From the NCBI GenBank assembly GCA_026018925.1, contig JAKSZU010000011.1:4345985-4409984 (forward strand): 64,000 nucleotides of DNA, in the 5' to 3' direction. The stretch is from Tupaia tana (taxonomy: Eukaryota; Chordata; Mammalia; Scandentia; Tupaiidae). Each line of letters starts with the position of its first letter. Position 1 is the stretch's first letter. The notes under the pieces are model-generated. The model had not been told where the DNA came from and did not search any database. It saw only the letters and a list, made by a program, of their open reading frames with translations. Positions 10,959 through 38,929 of the stretch are shown here, one piece after another. The translations under genes and the position numbers were made by a program.

Positions 10959-11115
10959 GCAATTTCAGCCAAGAATACTGTACCCGGCAAGATTATCTTT
11001 CAGGTGGGAAGAAAAGACAAGAACATTCTCAGATAAACAAAACCTGAAAGAATTTACCAGCACCAGACCAGATCTCCAAGAAGTTCTCAAGGGTGTGCTG
11101 TATCAGGAAAATTAA
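9825..11115 (+). pseudogene. L1 ORF1 protein gene, intact except for one SINE insertion
   Basis: Removing the SINE and one target-duplication copy (292 bp) leaves 999 bp, a 332-residue frame with no other stop. That is close to the usual length of mammalian ORF1p. Residues about 40-150 are a charged coiled coil (many Glu/Lys heptads). The RRM contains RPNIRIIGIPEGEE near residue 165. The C-terminal domain ends with QPRILYPARLSFRWEEKTRT and, finally, EVLKGVLYQEN. ORF1p is the RNA-binding chaperone of L1 particles. The insertion puts foreign residues and a stop after codon 284. An open frame up to the moment of insertion suggests the element was young then. Confidence 0.9.
10677..10952 (+). mobile_element. 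SINE-L (reference copy), in L1 ORF1
   Basis: Near-consensus, CpG-rich copy. A-box-like TAGCGTAATGGCTATG, B box GGTTCGAGTCC, body with GCCGGGTGCGTGTGCG and CCCCCCTGGGGGG, CT-rich 3' part, tail CTATAGCAAAAACCTCTCC plus about 28 A. Target duplication AGAGAAGCAATTTC at 10661-10674 and 10953-10966. A tRNA promoter without a CCA end and the poly(A) tail indicate mobilisation by L1. Confidence 0.96.
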
Positions 11116-11689
11116 ACACAGACACATGGAAATAAGAGTCCAAAAACTATGAAAGTGGCCAACTTAATCATAGGGACAAGTCTGGAGTTGAATATTATAT
11201 CCCAGAATTTAATCAGGAAAATTGAACCAGAACAGAAGATAAAAGTACATGAGACTGATAGGTTCATGCACCTACCATTTGAACAGAATCCTAACCTGTT
11301 TCCTGGCTTTAAGCAAAGTTCCTTGGCATTTCTTTGATTTAAGTCAAAACCGGTTTTCTTAGTAGCAATGAGTGAACTCACCATTGAAAGTAGTTAGATT
11401 ATGTAGGAAATTGTGTGATCAATGCAACGTGGATGGGAAGGGAATGAAGGACAATTGTAGACACCGGAGGTGGTGTGAGAGGAGGGTGGGAAGGGACAGA
11501 GGGTCAGAAAGAGGGGTGGAAATAATTCTAAGAACTACTAATGGAAAATTTTTTGTAATGTGCATGATTGAGTCACTATGCAGTGTGTACTGGATGGGAG
11601 ATCACATTTTGTATGCTGTGATGATGCTTAGGGAAGGAATATAAATTGAGTTACAAAAAAAAAAAAGGTTTCAGGAAAAAAAAATATAT

Positions 11690-12130
11690 ACCTATTCAAT
11701 GACTGCAGTAGGATATGTAGCCACAGCTAGGTGCTACTTTATAGGATGCGTAAAGTTAGACTTGTGTTCTTGGAAATGTGTGTATCACCTGTGTTTTCTA
11801 TGAGGGTATTTGGATTGATTAGGGTCTTTGGCAATTCAATAAAATGTGGGGGGAAAACAGTATAGAAAGCAAACATAGATACCAGAGACAGTGTGGGAGG
11901 AGAGTGGGAGATGGCAGAGGGTAAGAGATAGGGAATCAAGGATGGGGGGAAAAAAACAAAACATACAGAAAACAAGAAATGGAAGATCATTTGCTGACAA
12001 TAACATGTTTGTTGATGTGCTTGATTGAGACAATATATAGTGTACTCTGGATGGAAAATCTCATTTTGTATGCTGTAATGATGTACAGTGAATGACTGCA
12101 AATAAATAAATTGAAATTAAAAAAAAAGAA
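11690..12130 (+). mobile_element. second L1-type 3' end, homologous to the one just upstream
   Basis: Repeats the 3' sequence motifs of the preceding element (GTGTGGGAGGAGAGTGGGAG, ATCTCATTTTGTATGCTGTA) and ends in poly(A). It is a separate, 5'-truncated copy or a tandem 3' end; no ORF is present. Confidence 0.7.
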
Positions 12131-12154
12131 AAAAGAAAAAAAAATTGTTTAAGC

Positions 12155-12440
12155 ACACCGGGAGCTCTGGGCCTGAACTCCCAGGTCCTGTGGGTCGGAA
12201 TTTGGTGAGGCAGTGACACGCGGAACACCAGCCCAGCAAAGCAGGGACTAGCCCTCTTTATTTCCTGTTCTTGTCCCTTGTCCAGTCTACCTTATAAGTC
12301 ATTTCGTATTTTTCATGAGCAAAGAGAAAATACCATTTGCCATTACATATATACCCAGTATTTGGTAATGCAAGGGGTCTTAGTAACCTGACTGACACGC
12401 AGCAATGAGATGCAAGGAGGGGGATGGCAAACCAATCAGG
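12155..12440 (-). mobile_element. possible LTR fragment
   Basis: On the minus strand a CCAAT-type GATTGGTTTGCC is followed by AATAAAGAGGGCTAG and then by a GC-rich stretch, the arrangement of a retroviral LTR. I found no second LTR, coding remnant or target duplication, so this is tentative. Confidence 0.3.
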
Positions 12441-12444
12441 ACTG

Positions 12445-12711
12445 CCATGGGCCAGCAGGTGGCAGGTGGTTAAGGCGCTGAGCGTCCATGTGGCCACATT
12501 TTAGTTCCAGGCCCAGTGGCTTGAAAATCAGGCTGGTGCATGTGTGTACACAGGTGCTCAAAATCCCGGGCGGCAGGGGCGCAAGAATGAAAGAAAGGAA
12601 TTGTGGTGGGCCCATCCCCCACCCCGGGGTGTGATTTCTCACTTTCCCTCTCATTGTCTCTGTCTCTCTCCAGCAAGTGCACACACGCTCTGTGGCAAAA
12701 CTCTTAAAATA

Positions 12712-12750
<39 letters not shown>

Positions 12751-12760
12751 ATATTGAAAA
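12445..12760 (+). mobile_element. SINE-M with an (AAAT)n tail
   Basis: Head GGGCCAGCAGGTGGCAGGTG, tail CTCTGTGGCAAAACTC, and an (AAAT)n microsatellite at about 12709-12752 grown from the tail. Confidence 0.82.
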
Positions 12761-12777
12761 CAGAAACAAAACTGCCT

Positions 12778-13004
12778 GGGACCAGCAGACGGTGTAATGG
12801 TTACATCACTGGATTCCCACATAGTCGACCGCAGTTCAAGTCCCGGCCCTGGAGGCTGAAAATACACCAAAGTACATGTGCGTGTGTCCCCAAAGTCCTG
12901 TAAGGAAAATGAAGAAGGGGTTGTGGTGTGGTCATCCCCGCAGGGGGAGATTTCTTTCTTTCTGTCTCTCTGGCAAGCACATGTACCCTATAGCAAAAAA
13001 TCTC

Positions 13005-13047
<43 letters not shown>
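12778..13047 (+). mobile_element. SINE-L
   Basis: Head GGGACCAGCAGACGGTGTAA; tail CCCTATAGCAAAAAATCTC followed by about 36 A, one of the longest uninterrupted tails here. Confidence 0.9.
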
Positions 13048-13052
<5 letters not shown>

Positions 13053-13134
13053 CCCCACAGGCTGAATTTCACTCAGCCTGTTTGAAGCTGTCCAGGGCTT
13101 CCCAAGGTCTATAAATAATGGCCAGATGTCTGTG

Positions 13135-13260
13135 CCAACTGTCTACGACTGTCCCAGTCCAGGTTCCATATGGCTTTCTGATCTTACCTACTTCTCCCCC
13201 ATCACAAACCTCCAGCTCACTGTGGCTTCTACAGGTACCTGCCCCCTGCTCGTAGCAGAG
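13135..13260 (+). mobile_element. L2 fragment (weak)
   Basis: TTTCTGATCTTACCTACTTC and CTCCAGCTCACTGTGGCT resemble the 3' part of LINE-2. Heavily diverged. Confidence 0.4.
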
Positions 13261-13427
13261 GGATTCTCTCCCTAAATCTTGCTTCCTTTACAGACACTCA
13301 GTGGCTATTCAATGGGTGCAGTTTCAGTTCTGAGATGACGAATTCTGGAGATGAAAGACAGTGATGGTGGCACAACAGTGGGATTGTGTTTAACCCTATG
13401 AATTGACACTTAAAAATAGTTAAGCTA

Positions 13428-13597
13428 TGGGGCTGGCAAGTGGTGTGGTGGTTAAGGTGCTGGACTCCCACATGGCCGACTGTAGTTCGAGTCCCAGGCC
13501 TGGCAGCTTGCTCTCTCACTCTCCCTTTTTCTCTCTTTGGTCAAATTGAAAACCAACAAGAACAAATAAAATTAAATAATAATTCTTTTTAAAAATG
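13428..13597 (+). mobile_element. SINE-S
   Basis: Head GGCTGGCAAGTGGTGTGGTG; tail TTTGGTCAAATTGAAAACC then an AT-rich end. Confidence 0.85.
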
Positions 13598-13635
13598 GTC
13601 AAGATGATACATTTGTTCTTTACCACAATTTTTCC

Positions 13636-13887
13636 TTTCTTTTTTATTAAGAGAAATTTTTGTATGTGGTGCATGCACTTTTTGGAGAGAAAGAGATAGA
13701 GAGAAAGCAAGAAATCACCCCCTGGGGGGATGGCCATGCCGCAATCCCTTCTCCTCCCTTCTCCTCTCAGGATCTTGGGCAGGCACACACGCCCATTGTG
13801 AGTTCAAGTCGCCGGGTCTGGGACTCAAACTGCAGTCAACTACATGGAAGTCCAGCGATGTTACCATTACACCATCTGCTGGTCCCC
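13636..13887 (-). mobile_element. SINE-L
   Basis: Reverse tail AGAGAAATTTTTGTATGTGG; head end ACACCATCTGCTGGTCCCC. It faces the next copy head to head across 32 bp. Confidence 0.87.
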
Positions 13888-13919
13888 AACAATTTTCTTT
13901 TTTTTTAACTAGAAACTGA

Positions 13920-14144
13920 TGGGACCAACAGTTAGTTGTAATGGCTATGTTGCTGAACTCCCATGAGGTGACCACGGTTCGAATCCCAGACCCGGTGGCT
14001 TAAACTCATGCCGGGCACGTGTGAGTGAGTACCCAAGATCCCGAGAGGAAAATGGAGAAGGGATTGTGGCATGGCCATCCCTCCTGGGGGTGATTTCTCA
14101 CTTTCTGTCTCTCTGTGTCTTTCTGGTGAGTGCACGCGCCTTAT

Positions 14145-14181
<37 letters not shown>

Positions 14182-14191
14182 AAAGAAAAAA
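13920..14191 (+). mobile_element. SINE-L
   Basis: Head GGGACCAACAGTTAGTTGTA. Poly(A) interrupts the tail before CTCTCAAAG. Flanks CTAGAAACTGAT and TTAGAAGCTGAT are the target duplication. Confidence 0.88.
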
Positions 14192-14204
14192 ATTAGAAGC
14201 TGAT

Positions 14205-14310
14205 GAGATGGGAGAATGGAGGAAAAAGGGTTAAAAGGGTTGCATGAGGCTGTATCCCACTGGGTATGTGTTTTTCCTCTTTCTGGCTAGCAGTGCTCTC
14301 TGGCAATTAA
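14205..14310 (+). mobile_element. SINE-M, 3' part
   Basis: GTATCCCACTGGGTATGTG and CTCTCTGGCAATTAAAAG match the M-type 3' half only. Confidence 0.6.
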
Positions 14311-14786
14311 AAGAGAGACAGAGAAAGCATCCCTCATTGGGGTATGGTCATGCTGCAGCCCCCTCCTCCATCCTCCTTCCTGTCAGGATCTTAGACATAC
14401 ATACACACACACTGTGTTTTTCTCTTTTCTTTTAAGTTTTTGCTATAGGGTGCATACACTTGCTAGAGAGAGAAAAAGTAACAGTGAGGGGGAAAGTGAG
14501 AAATCACCCCCCAAGGAGGCTGGCCACATCTCAATTTTTTTTTCTTCCATTCTCCTCCTAGGATTTTGGGCACACACATACACATGCCTGGTATGATTTT
14601 CAAGCCGCCAGGTCTAGGATTTGAACTGTGATTTGCCACATGGGAGTCCAGTGCCTTACCCACGATACCACCTACTGACCCCAACATACCGTGTTTTTTA
14701 AGCTGTCAGGATTCCAAATGTGGTCGGCGATGTGGGATCCAGCTTTCTATATACAGCACTAACCCACCGTGCTATAGGACTGGCCC
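14311..14786 (-). mobile_element. SINE-M, split by a SINE-L
   Basis: Left part 14311-14421, right part 14682-14786 ending GTGCTATAGGACTGGCCCA. ACACTGTGTTTTT / ATACCGTGTTTTT flank the inner element. Confidence 0.75.
14422..14681 (-). mobile_element. SINE-L nested in SINE-M
   Basis: Reverse tail AAGTTTTTGCTATAGGGTGC; head end ACCACCTACTGACCCC. Confidence 0.85.
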
Positions 14787-14860
14787 AATAAATATCAGAG
14801 AGAAAAATCGAAGTACAAAAGGAAATGATAAACATAGGAACTACTTTAATGTTAAAAATA

Positions 14861-14866
14861 TTTATT
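14861..14866 (-). terminator. candidate CENPV polyadenylation signal
   Basis: Minus-strand AATAAA, 262 bases past the CENPV stop codon. It is the first such hexamer downstream, but is not otherwise supported. Confidence 0.45.
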
Positions 14867-15127
14867 TTTTTCTTTCTAAAAGATCACACAAAAGTTGGGA
14901 AGAGAAGGAAAAATGTCAACTAGCCTACGTCAAAATCTGGGTTGAGGAAGGACAGAGAGCTGCCTAAAGAAACTGGTAGCTGAAGCAAACTGCAGAGATC
15001 AAGATGGCCACCGGCCAACGGAACCAGCAGCCTGGGTCAGCCACATTCAGGGGCGCCACCACGGTGCACCAGGGACAGCAACACGCCTGGCCCCGACCAC
15101 TCCTCCTTTCCTGGGAGAAGCAGAAGC
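14867..15127 (-). other. CENPV: CENPV 3' untranslated region (probable)
   Basis: Repeat-poor sequence between the CENPV stop codon and the candidate polyadenylation signal. No other gene is visible. Extent is inferred. Confidence 0.5.
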
Positions 15128-33170
<18,043 letters not shown>

Positions 33171-33718
33171 CTTCTTCGTACTTTCCTGACCTGGGAAGAC
33201 CTGAGTAGACCTGAGCTCATAGGCACATCCAAGCGGGCAGCCTGGGGTAACTTCATCTCCTACAGAGGACAGCATCTACCTTGCAGGAGCCATTCCAAGT
33301 CTGACAAGAGCTAATATGTGTAGACGGCCTGACACCTGCTACCTGCTGGACGAATGGCCCAAATCCTCATTCTTTTCTCTCTCAGTACAAAACAGGGTCT
33401 TGAGGAGATCACCGGTCGACAGGTGTTGTTTGTAATTTTGGTGAAATGAATGAAGCCCGCATTGAATTCCGTTAGTATAGTTTTGCCGAACAGCACCATG
33501 GTTTAGACTCAAAAGTCACGAGATTCACTGATGAAACCCAGACGTTCTCTACACCTATAGTTTCTCTCTTTTATTCCTATCTTCAATAATCTTCGTAATC
33601 AACCTCTAGATTATAGGCAAGAGAGTAAGCCCCTCCCCATGATACTTATTCAGGAATGGATATGACAATGGAGAATACACTGGCTGCAATAAATTACCGT
33701 CGAATTCAAAGAGGTAAG
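33171..33718. other. upstream flank of CENPV, no gene seen
   Basis: Single-copy sequence with falling GC content. No repeat or coding signal recognised. Confidence 0.45.
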
Positions 33719-33988
33719 GGACCAGCAGTTAGCTTAATGGCTATGTCGCTCGACTCCCACGTAGTCAACCGCTGTTCGCGTCCCGGACCCAGGGCTTAAA
33801 ACTCACGCCGGGCCCGTGTGCGTGCGTGCCCAAGATCCCGGGAGGAGAATGGAGGAGAAGGGATTGCGGCGTGACCATCCCCCATGGGGGGTGATTTCTC
33901 GCTTTCTGTCTCTCTGTCTCTCTCTGTCTGTCTGGCAAGCGCACGCGCCCTATAGCGAAAACCTCTCCAAAAAAAAAAAAGAAAGAAA
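33719..33988 (+). mobile_element. SINE-L, young
   Basis: Head GGGACCAGCAGTTAGCTTAA. Flanks ATTCAAAGAGGTAA / ATTCAAGGAGGTAG. Confidence 0.92.
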
Positions 33989-34033
33989 GAATTCAAGGAG
34001 GTAGGAAAAGACAAGTGTATTAAAAAGAAAAAG

Positions 34034-34262
34034 GAGGTTGAATCAGCAGGTGCCGAAGTTAAGGTGCTGGATCCCACGTGGCCAACTGCATGGCTTGAGT
34101 CCCTGCAGGTTGAAAATCATACCAGGCTTCTAGCAGAGAATGGAGCAGGGACTGTGGCATGGCCATCCCCACGCCCCTGCCTGGGGGGTGATTTCTCACT
34201 TTCTCTCCCTCTCACTTTGTCTCTGATGAATGCACACACCCTATAGCAAACTAAAAAAGAAA
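34034..34262 (+). mobile_element. SINE-M
   Basis: Head GAATCAGCAGGTGCCGAAGT; tail CACCCTATAGCAAACT. Confidence 0.78.
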
Positions 34263-34272
34263 AGAGAGAGAG

Positions 34273-34453
34273 GACTGTTCCATAGCCTAGTGGTTGAAAG
34301 AGCCTAATCCCACATAACCAACACCAGTTCAAATCCCAGCCCTGGTGGCTTGAAAAACACACCTGATGCCTGTGCATGTGGGCCCCAAACCCTAATGGGA
34401 TGGAGGAATGGAGGAGAAGGAATTGTGTCATGACCATTCCCCATTGGGGGATA

Positions 34454-34514
<61 letters not shown>

Positions 34515-34548
34515 CAAGTGCACACGCCCTCTGACAATTAGAAAAAAG
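34273..34548 (+). mobile_element. SINE-M with (CT)n expansion
   Basis: Head CATAGCCTAGTGGTTGAAAG. The CT block has expanded to a (CT)n microsatellite at about 34456-34516. Tail CCTCTGACAATTAG. Confidence 0.8.
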
Positions 34549-34577
34549 AAAAATGAGGATTTAAAATTATCCTTAGT

Positions 34578-34818
34578 GGGGATCCACAGATGGCATAATG
34601 GTTACTTTGCTGGACTCCCACATAGTCGACCATGATTTGAGTCCCGGACCCAGTGGCTTAAACTCACACTGGGCACGTGTGCGTGCGTGCCCAAGATCCT
34701 GAGCAGAGAATGGAGCAGAAGGGATTGCAGCATGGCCATCCCCCTGGGGATGACTTCTCACTTTCTGTCTTTCTGGTGAGCACATGTACCCTATAGCAAA
34801 AACCTCTCAAAAAAAAAT
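34578..34818 (+). mobile_element. SINE-L
   Basis: Head GGGGATCCACAGATGGCATA. Flanks AAAATTATCCTTAG / AAAACTATCCTTGG. Confidence 0.88.
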
Positions 34819-35108
34819 CAAAACTATCCTTGGATGTGAGGACCAACATAGGGTGATGCCAGTCCAAGCTGGATAGGAGGTTTCTAGGCAGATGTCTTTG
34901 CATAAGTATTTTTGGCATAAGGTTATAGCAACCTCAGTGTGACACTCATGTTATCAGGTAGACATGCATGAGATCAGCCCCCAGATGGTCTTCCCCAGCT
35001 CCAAATAGTCATGATGTAACACAAGTTGCTGCAAATGACTCCATTTTTATTCTGACAACTTTTGCAGTTCATCTTCTTTAAAAACTCATGATCACGGGTG
35101 GGTGGGGA

Positions 35109-35386
35109 GGAACCAGCAGTTAACGTAATGGCTATGTCCCTTGACTCCCATTTAGTCGACCACGGTTCGAGTCCTGGACCCGGTGGCTTAAACTCACGCT
35201 GGGCGTGTGTGCGTGCGTGCCCAAGATCCTGAGAGGAGAATGGAGGAGAAGGGATTGCGGCATGGCCATCCCTCCTGGGGGGTGATTTCTTGCTTTCTGA
35301 CTCTCTGTCTCTGTCTTTCTGGCGAGCACACACGCCCTATAGCAAAAACCTCTCCAAAAAATTAAATAAATAAATAAATAAATAAA
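35109..35386 (+). mobile_element. SINE-L
   Basis: Head GGAACCAGCAGTTAACGTAA; tail ends in (AAAT)n. Flanks ACTCATGATCACG / ATTCATGATCCTG. Confidence 0.9.
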
Positions 35387-35398
35387 ATTCATGATCCT

Positions 35399-35656
35399 GG
35401 GACCAGCAGGTGGTGTAATGGTTATGTCATAGGGCTCCCACGTAGTTGACTGTGGTTAGAGTCCCGGACCTGGCAGCTTGAAACTCATGCCAGGTGTGTT
35501 TGTGTGTGTGCCCAAAATCCCAAGAGCAGAATGAAGGAGAAGGGATTGCAGGATGGCCATCCCCCCCCAGGGGACAATTTCTCACTTTCTGTCTCTTTCT
35601 CTGTCTCTCCAGCAAGCGTACACTCCCTTTAGCAAAAATCTCTCTCAAAAGAAAAA
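35399..35656 (+). mobile_element. SINE-L
   Basis: Head GGGACCAGCAGGTGGTGTAA; tail CCCTTTAGCAAAAATCTC. Confidence 0.88.
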
Positions 35657-35734
35657 TAATCATGACATCAAGTGTGTGCATGCTCATAGAGAGAGGGAAC
35701 AGCACTCTTGCTATGTTCTTAATCCTCGTTCCCC

Positions 35735-36175
35735 AGCCCTCCAGCTCACTGGGATTTGGGGCATGAATGTACACACTCGGCATGTTTCAGGTTGACTGTG
35801 CTGGGGATCTGAACCAGGGTTGGCCATAAGGCTTCCAGCACTGCAGTTCAGTGTGTTACTGACTACACCATAGAGGCTGAGCCAATTTTTTTTTTTTTTT
35901 TTGGAGAGAGATTTTCGCTATAGGGTGCGTGTGCTCGCCAGCCAGACAGAGAGAGACATTAGAGACAGAAAGCGAGAAATCACCCCCCGGGGGGATGGTC
36001 ACGCTGCAATCCCTTCTCCTCCATTCTCCTCTCGGGATCTTGGGCACGCACGCACACGTGCCCAGCGTGAGTTTTAAGCCACCGGGTCCAGGACATGAAC
36101 CACGGTCAACTACGTGGGAGTCCAGCAACATAGCCATTACACTAACTGCTGGTTCCCAAGGCTGAGCCATTTTTA
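35735..36175 (-). mobile_element. old tRNA-like SINE, split by a SINE-L
   Basis: GGGATCTGAACCAGGGTTGG (reverse B-box area) and TTACTGACTACACCATAGAG precede GGCTGAGCCA, which recurs after the inner element. Confidence 0.55.
35888..36158 (-). mobile_element. SINE-L
   Basis: Target duplication GGCTGAGCCA(A)TTTT; head end CTAACTGCTGGTTCCC. Confidence 0.92.
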
Positions 36176-36339
36176 TGATTCATCTTAGCACTAGCTTAAT
36201 AACGTATTTAATTAAGTTAATTGTTCATTCATTTTCATTCTGTTTTGGTAATAGTAAAAATACTAATGACTACATATTTTTCTCTGAGTATAGCTTTAGT
36301 TGCGTACACAAATGTTGTTAAAAGAAAACCTGAATTGTT

Positions 36340-36512
36340 GTGGGGATATACGCTGAGATACTGTGCTTCATGGACTGAAACCACAAGGGAGGCCCTGGTT
36401 CATTTCCTGGCTCAACCTAAAGGCAGGCTTGGTAGCCTGTGCCTATAATCCTACAAGCTCAGGAGGCTGAGGCAGGAAAATTATGACACAGAGAAACCCT
36501 GCTTTTTTAAAA
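36340..36512 (+). mobile_element. SINE fragment with a 7SL-like segment
   Basis: GCCTGTGCCTATAATCCTAC and CTCAGGAGGCTGAGGCAGGA resemble the 5' domain of 7SL RNA as found in Alu/B1-type SINEs. A different, tRNA-like text ending GGTTCATTTCCTGGCTC precedes it. Confidence 0.6.
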
Positions 36513-36522
36513 ATAATAAGAA

Positions 36523-36778
36523 ACAGGCCAGATCTTGGCAGCCGGATCCCACATGACGGACTGTGGTTTGAGTCCCAGACCTGATGGCTTGAAAAACACA
36601 TTGGGCACATATGTGTGTGTGCCCAGTATCTTGAGAGAAGAATGGAAGAGAAGGGATTGCAGTGTGGCCATCCTCCCAGGGGATGGTTTTTCACTTCCCT
36701 TCTCTCTCTCTATCTCTGTCTCTCCCTAATTCATCCCTGATGAATGCACACACCCTATGGCAAAAAAAAAAAAATCTG
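36523..36778 (+). mobile_element. SINE-M
   Basis: GGATCCCACATGACGGACTG; tail CACCCTATGGCAAAAA. Confidence 0.8.
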
Positions 36779-36799
36779 AAAATTTAATAAAAATCTCGT

Positions 36800-36982
36800 T
36801 TTTGGCTCAGCTATGTGGCACATGCAGCTAAGATGCTGCTACTTGGAGGTCAAGACCACTTGAAAGACCAAGGTTCAATTTTCAGTCCAACCTAACCAGC
36901 TCAGGCCTGGTGGCAGCACCTGTAGTTCTAGCCAGCTGGAAGGCTGGAGCAAGCAGACCCTTACATGATAAAATCCTATCAA
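36800..36982 (+). mobile_element. SINE fragment, tRNA-like head plus 7SL-like segment
   Basis: GCTCAGCTATGTGGCACATG and CCAAGGTTCAATTTTCAGTC form a tRNA-like head. CTCAGGCCTGGTGGCAGCAC and CTGTAGTTCTAGCCAGCTGG form a 7SL-like follow-on. Same arrangement as at 36340. Confidence 0.55.
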
Positions 36983-36992
36983 AAATCAATCT

Positions 36993-37226
36993 CGGGACCA
37001 GCAGATGGAGTAATGGTTATGTCGCTGGACTTCCATGTACTCTACCGCAGTTCGAGTCCCGGATCCGGTGTCTTAAACTCACGCCGGGCGCATGTGTGTG
37101 TGTGCCCAAAATCCCGAGAGGAGAAGGGATTGCAGTGTGGCCATCCTCCCCGGGGGTGATTTCTCGCTTTCTGCTTTCTGTCTCTCTCTTTCTGGTGAGC
37201 GTACACACCCTATAGCAAAAACCTCT

Positions 37227-37267
<41 letters not shown>
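36993..37267 (+). mobile_element. SINE-L with about 38 A
   Basis: Head GGGACCAGCAGATGGAGTAA; CAATCTC repeats at both ends. Confidence 0.9.
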
Positions 37268-37268
<1 letters not shown>

Positions 37269-37299
37269 ACCTCAATCTCCCTGTCTCAGGTTAACTTTG

Positions 37300-37558
37300 T
37301 TTTGTTTTTAGTTTTTGCTATATAGCCCATGCATTTACCAGAGAGAGAGATAAAGAGAGAGGGAAGTGAGAAATCACTCCCACCCCAGGGGGGAGAAGGA
37401 TGACCATGCCACAGTCCCTTCTCATCTAGTCTCAAGGGATTTTTGGCATGCACACACATGTGCCTGGCATGATTTTCAAGCTGCTGGGTCCAGGACTTAA
37501 ACCACAGCCAGCCATGTGGGAGTCCAGAGCATTAAGCACCACATCACCTGCTGGCCCC
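37300..37558 (-). mobile_element. SINE-M/L
   Basis: Reverse tail TTTAGTTTTTGCTATATAGC; head end CACATCACCTGCTGGCCCC. Confidence 0.83.
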
Positions 37559-37687
37559 ATAAACTTTAAAAAATAAGAAAAAAAAAAAAAAAACTTTAGA
37601 CAAAGTTTTAACAGAGTTTACTTGCACACGACGCTGAACCAGTAAAGGTTTAGAGAGCTCTACCCTACACCTGCAGACAGGCAGTAT

Positions 37688-37945
37688 TTTTTTTTTTGGA
37701 GAGGTTTTTCGCTATAGGGCGCGTGCACTCGCCAGACAGAGAGAGACATAGAGACAGAAAGCGAGAAATCACCCCCCAGGGGGGATGGTCACGCCGCAAT
37801 CCCTTCTCCTCCATTCTCCTCTCGGGATCTTGGGCACGCACGCACACGCGCCCGGCGTGAGTTGTAAGCCACGGGTCCAAGATGCGAACCGCAGTCGACT
37901 ACGTGGGAGTCCAGCGACATAGCCATTACGCTAACTGCTGGTTCC
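37688..37945 (-). mobile_element. SINE-L, young
   Basis: Target duplication CAGACAGGCAGTATTT; head end CTAACTGCTGGTTCCC. Confidence 0.93.
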
Positions 37946-38103
37946 CCAGACAGGCAGTATTTATAGACGGAAAAAGGCGCCAGTAGAGAAATAGCCCAAC
38001 TGGCTCCTGCTTGGTGTTTGTCTAACTGGGATATGGACAGTAATTCGCAGCATGTGATTGGCTGAAGTTCTGCTGCCATGAAACTCACTCACTTGTTACA
38101 AGA

Positions 38104-38330
38104 ATATGCTCTCCAGAGGCTAGACTTCGGGGTAGCAGTAAAACGCAACACTCTGTGAGGCAATCCTATGTGGCAAGGTTCCCAGTTCACATCTGGAACC
38201 CTCACTGAGACTGCTGGGCACATGTGTGCCCATGATCTGAGGCTGACTAAAGACGGCGTAAATTCCAGCACTGAAACCCTGTTGCTGGTGCTATCTCTGT
38301 CTCTTTCTCTTGTGGAACAAATAAATCTTT
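38104..38330 (+). mobile_element. old tRNA-like SINE (D type, reference copy)
   Basis: GGGGTAGCAGTAAAACGCAA, CAATCCTATGTGGCAAGGTT, CTGCTGGGCACATGTGTGCC and a CT block to GTGGAACAAATAAATC. It shares these with 50930 and, more weakly, 17408. Confidence 0.6.
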
Positions 38331-38577
38331 TTTTTTTTTTTTTTTAAACTTGTCAGAGGTTATATGTGCTGATCAGAGACTGATGGGGGGGGGGGGGGAG
38401 AAAACATCCCCCATGGGGCATGATTACATCACAATCCCTTCTCCCAGTTTTTCCTCCCATTGGAATTTGGGGCACACATTAACATGTGCCCAGGATGTGT
38501 CACAAGTCACTGGGTCTAGGACTCAAACTGTGTGTGGCCATGTGGGATCCAGCTCCCTTACCCACCAAGCTGTTCCT
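38331..38577 (-). mobile_element. SINE-M
   Basis: Poly(T), AAACTTGTCAGAGGTTATAT, a run of 13 G near 38387, head end ACCCACCAAGCTGTTCC. Confidence 0.72.
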
Positions 38578-38610
38578 AAATAAACTTTTTTTTTTTTTAA
38601 ATAATATACT

Positions 38611-38868
38611 GGGCTGACTCTATGGCCTGGTGGTTAAGGCAGCTGGATTCCACATGGTTGACTGCTCAGTTTGAGTCCTGGACCCAGTGGCTTGAAAAAC
38701 ATGGCAGGCGTGTGTGTGTGTGCATGCCCAAAATCTTGAAGGGAAGGAGAAATGGAAGAGAGGGGATGGTGGCATGACCATTCCTTATCAGGGGAGGGTG
38801 GTTTCTCTTCTCCTTCTCTCGACATATCTGTATCTCTCTGTGGTGAGCACCTATGCCTTCTAGCAAAA

Positions 38869-38911
<43 letters not shown>

Positions 38912-38912
38912 A
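38611..38912 (+). mobile_element. SINE-M with (AAAT)n tail
   Basis: Head CTATGGCCTGGTGGTTAAGG; tail GCCTTCTAGCAAAATAAATA, (AAAT)n 38866-38911. Confidence 0.82.
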
Positions 38913-38929
38913 AGAATATACTCTGAAGG

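Larger units (their letters stand above)
9680..11668 (+). mobile_element. L1-derived element with ORF1 but no ORF2 (HAL1-like)
   Basis: A short leader (from about 9680) precedes a complete L1 ORF1 (9825-11115 with an insertion). After the ORF1 stop there is only about 540 bp of AT-rich 3' sequence with CATTTTGTATGCTGTGATGA, ending in poly(A) near 11657. No endonuclease or reverse transcriptase frame follows. This is the layout of half-L1 (HAL1) elements, which depend on L1 machinery in trans. An alternative is an ordinary L1 that lost ORF2 by deletion. The left boundary is approximate and I did not find a target duplication. Confidence 0.75.

Noticed and set aside
1..14800. 3' exons of PIGL, which lies tail to tail with CENPV in human
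   Set aside because: I looked for its conserved C-terminal coding text and found none. The end of PIGL must lie further left or be unrecognisable by eye.
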